A program made the translations under genes and the position numbers. The notes beneath the pieces are model-generated. The model did no database searches. It was not told where the DNA came from and saw only the letters and a program-made list of their open reading frames with translations. A stretch of 8,183 nucleotides of DNA from the NCBI GenBank assembly GCA_003523185.1, contig DPGN01000006.1, positions 8,225 through 16,407 on the forward strand, in the 5' to 3' direction. The stretch is from Halieaceae bacterium (GTDB lineage: Bacteria > Pseudomonadota > Gammaproteobacteria > Pseudomonadales > Halieaceae). This document shows, piece by piece, positions 6,374 through 8,183 of the stretch (the first letter of the stretch is position 1; every line of letters begins with the position of its first letter).

Positions 6374-7189
6374 ATGCCAGACAGTGACGTCAGTCAGCTA
6401 CTTGCGCTAATGGCTACCGGTGCGGCAGCACTGTACTTATACACGGCCGTGCGTCAGCTTCTTCGACTGGAAAAGCGAGAGGAAACCCTGCCCAAAGCGG
6501 TCCTGGTACCGGGTCTCATTGCATTGGCACTGCATGGCTACGTGATCTACGCCGGCGCCACCTCGGTTAGCGCAAGTTTTGGCTTCTACAAGGTCGCCTC
6601 CATCACTTTCTGGCTCATGGGCGTGCTGAGCGTGCTGATTGTGATCGCTCGCCCGCTACAAACCTTGCTGATCGCCATCTTCCCACTTGCGGCTATTTCG
6701 GTGCTCGTTGCAACGCTCACTCACGAGACAGCGCGACCCATGACGGAGACTCCGCGCGGACTGCTACTCCATATTTCCACATCCATCATTGCCTATGCGC
6801 TTTTTGGTCTGGCGATGCTGCAGGGATTACTGGTACTTCAACAAAGTCGTCTGCTGCGACAGCACAAGACCCGCGGCTTAATCCGTCGACTTCCACCGCT
6901 GGATGCAACCGAGCAACTGATGTTCGAGCTTATACTTACGGGCACCGTCATTCTCAGCGTTTCCATCGTCGCCGGGGTCTACTATGTTGAAGACTTGTTC
7001 GCGCAACATTTGATCCATAAAACGGTTCTTACCGTTATCGCTTGGATTGTTTACGGCATTTTAGCGACCGGACATTTCAGGCACGGCTGGCGAGTTAATA
7101 CGGCTGTCATGTTGTGTGCCAGTGGCTTTGCCCTTCTGACACTCGGTTTCTATGGCTCAAAGCTGGTGTTGGAATTAGTACTCAACTGA
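6374..7189 (+). CDS. ypjD: CcsA-like inner-membrane protein YpjD (cytochrome c assembly family)
   Basis: This 271-residue membrane protein has about eight hydrophobic segments, near residues 9-26, 42-61, 75-92, 95-114, 130-155, 183-204, 217-234 and 243-262. The pattern is that of the cytochrome c assembly (CcsA/CcmC/CcmF) superfamily, in which membrane histidines bind or pass heme. H54, H133 (LLHISTS) and H215 (HKTVLT) sit at the expected helix ends. E. coli YpjD (263 residues) is likewise divergent from ffh and next to yfjD, so synteny supports the name. Its exact role is unsettled; heme handling is inferred from the family, and I see no CXXCH or WWD-type motif that would make it a full CcmC or CcmF. 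The ATG at 6374 has AAGG 8 bases upstream (6362-6365) and a second purine run GGGGAG further off. A terminator-like hairpin begins within its stop codon. Confidence 0.9.
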   Translation: MPDSDVSQLLALMATGAAALYLYTAVRQLLRLEKREETLPKAVLVPGLIALALHGYVIYAGATSVSASFGFYKVASITFWLMGVLSVLIVIARPLQTLLIAIFPLAAISVLVATLTHETARPMTETPRGLLLHISTSIIAYALFGLAMLQGLLVLQQSRLLRQHKTRGLIRRLPPLDATEQLMFELILTGTVILSVSIVAGVYYVEDLFAQHLIHKTVLTVIAWIVYGILATGHFRHGWRVNTAVMLCASGFALLTLGFYGSKLVLELVLN

Positions 7190-7223
7190 GAAAAACAGGG
7201 TTGCTACCCGTCCGTTTTTTCTC
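7188..7223 (+). terminator. Terminator-like hairpin after ypjD, possibly bidirectional
   Basis: AC-A-GGGT (7195-7201), loop TGCT, ACCC-GT (7206-7211) form a 6-bp stem with one bulged A, followed by CCG and six T (7215-7220). An outer arm pair GAGAAAAAC (7188-7196) and GTTTTTTCTC (7214-7223) extends it with A-T pairs. The A run on the left gives a T run on the other strand, so it could also stop transcription from the right. The ypjD TGA (7187-7189) overlaps the outer arm. Confidence 0.6.
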
Positions 7224-7237
7224 AACAATCACCAAAC

Positions 7238-7264
7238 ATGCTAACGCCCAACCTTAAAGTTTGA
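7238..7264 (+). promoter_or_regulatory. Possible 8-codon leader ORF overlapping the corB start
   Basis: ATG at 7238 opens a reading frame for MLTPNLKV and stops at TGA 7262-7264, so stop and the downstream TTG start overlap as TTGA. No clear Shine-Dalgarno precedes either start. It could couple translation into corB, or be a chance frame, or mark the old start of corB if a base is missing here. Confidence 0.22.
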
Positions 7265-8183
7265 ACGACGCCCCGCTGGGACTTCTCTTTGCCATCTTGG
7301 CTGGCCTCATCCTTCTCTCTGGTTTCTTCTCCAGCTCCGAGACAGGCATGATGGCACTCAACCGTTACCGCCTGAAGCACTTGCAACAGCAAGGACATAA
7401 GGGTGCGCTACGCGCCGGTAAACTGCTCGCGCGGCCGGACCGATTGATTGGTCTCATCCTGATTGGTAACAATCTGGTCAATATTCTGGCATCTGCTATC
7501 GCAACCGTCGTAGCCATTCGTCTGTACGGCGATGCAGGCATCGCGATTGCGACAATCACACTGACAATCGTGATTTTGATTTTCGCGGAAATTACGCCCA
7601 AAACCATTGCGGCCCTGCATCCGGAAAAAGTGGCCTTTCCTGCTAGCGTGATTTTGCTACCGCTGATGAAACTCATCATGCCATTGGTCTGGGCCATCAA
7701 TGCAATTACCAATAGCTTGCTGTCATTGTTCGGATTCAAAGCTGATGCGTCGAGCGAGGATGCGCTGACACAGGAAGAGCTTCGCACCATTGTGAACGAG
7801 TCGAGCGGTCTTATACCTCGCAGACACCGCAACATGCTGGTCAATATCCTTGATCTTGAACAGGTCACCGTGAACGACATTATGGTGCCTAGAAATGAGA
7901 TCTACGGTATTGATCTTGAAGATGATGACGAGACGATACTGAGTCGTCTAACCGGCAGTACCCACACGCTGGTGCCCGTGTTCGCGGGCGATATCAATAA
8001 GATCGAAGGCGTCTTACACCTGCGCCACATCGGTCGATGTCTCAACAAAGGTAAGCTCGAGCGCTCTGCACTGCTGCGCGAACTACAAGAGCCCTACTTT
8101 ACCCCTGAAAATACCGCGTTACACATTCAGCTTCGACACTTCCAGCAGCGCAAGCTACGACTGGGAATGATTGTCGATGAATA
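7261..8183 (+). CDS. corB: CorB/YfjD-like CNNM-CBS membrane protein (C-terminus cut by window edge)
   Basis: This is a member of the HlyC/CorC (UPF0053) family, linked to magnesium and cobalt efflux or resistance. 307 residues are visible out of an expected 410-430. The DUF21/CNNM membrane domain (about 1-150) has FFSSSETGMMALNRYRL, LIGNNLVNILAS (68-79) and FAEITPKTIAALHPEKVA (108-125). The cytoplasmic part starts with QEELRTIVNES (171-181) and VNDIMVPRNEI (204-214), which leads into the first CBS domain; MIVDE at the edge begins the second. Similarity to E. coli YfjD (CorB) runs throughout, and the place next to ypjD agrees. An in-frame stop at 7255-7257 means TTG at 7261 is the only start that keeps the first membrane helix. 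It has no good Shine-Dalgarno. The next ATG (7348) would cut into that helix. CorC-like paralogues lacking the membrane domain are excluded. Confidence 0.9.
   Translation, partial: MNDAPLGLLFAILAGLILLSGFFSSSETGMMALNRYRLKHLQQQGHKGALRAGKLLARPDRLIGLILIGNNLVNILASAIATVVAIRLYGDAGIAIATITLTIVILIFAEITPKTIAALHPEKVAFPASVILLPLMKLIMPLVWAINAITNSLLSLFGFKADASSEDALTQEELRTIVNESSGLIPRRHRNMLVNILDLEQVTVNDIMVPRNEIYGIDLEDDDETILSRLTGSTHTLVPVFAGDINKIEGVLHLRHIGRCLNKGKLERSALLRELQEPYFTPENTALHIQLRHFQQRKLRLGMIVDE

Noticed and set aside
6279..6374. 32-residue N-terminal extension of Ffh from an ATG at 6374
   Set aside because: The extra residues do not look like the family, cross the divergent promoter region, and the MFESLSERLS start at 6278 fits the usual Ffh N-terminus.
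7365..7880. 171-codon open frame on the minus strand inside corB
   Set aside because: It is antisense to a gene with strong family motifs, has no recognisable domain, and its composition is explained as a shadow of the coding strand.
1..8183. Search for a novel defence, mobile or biosynthetic system
   Set aside because: All ten genes belong to known housekeeping families in a conserved order. No transposase, integrase other than XerD, tRNA, CRISPR-type repeat or composition break was seen.

Overview
The window looks like ordinary chromosomal DNA of a gammaproteobacterium, with mid-range GC (roughly 50-55 % by eye). Every gene is of a recognisable housekeeping family, and the order corB/yfjD - ypjD <-> ffh - rpsP - rimM - trmD - rplS - xerD - dsbC is a well-known gammaproteobacterial arrangement. 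The proteins read as free-living Proteobacteria of the Pseudomonas/Cellvibrio/marine-gamma type rather than enterics. I cannot fix the genus from sequence alone.

Minus strand, read right to left: ffh (SRP GTPase), rpsP (S16), rimM (16S processing/30S assembly), trmD (tRNA m1G37 methyltransferase), rplS (L19), xerD (tyrosine recombinase for chromosome dimer resolution), dsbC (periplasmic disulfide isomerase) and alaC (alanine-forming aminotransferase, cut by the left edge). Spacing is tight: rimM and trmD overlap by 8 bp, and xerD-dsbC and dsbC-alaC are close. This suggests one long or nested co-directional transcription unit. Two longer gaps carry structure: ffh-rpsP (107 bp, a candidate attenuator hairpin) and trmD-rplS (141 bp, direct and inverted repeats that could form an L19 leader).

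Plus strand, from a 95-bp divergent promoter region: ypjD (CcsA-like eight-helix membrane protein), a terminator-like hairpin, then a CorB/YfjD (CNNM, DUF21 + CBS) membrane protein with a TTG start, cut by the right edge.

Functionally, the left-going block joins protein targeting (Ffh), ribosome building and maturation (S16, RimM, L19), tRNA modification (TrmD), chromosome segregation (XerD), envelope protein folding (DsbC) and amino-acid metabolism (AlaC). The right-going block encodes inner-membrane proteins probably linked to heme/cytochrome assembly or divalent-cation handling. I found no mobile element, CRISPR array, tRNA, rRNA or defence system, and no gene-free stretch longer than 300 bp. 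The most interesting unexplained signals are small regulatory-looking structures between genes, not a new gene system.
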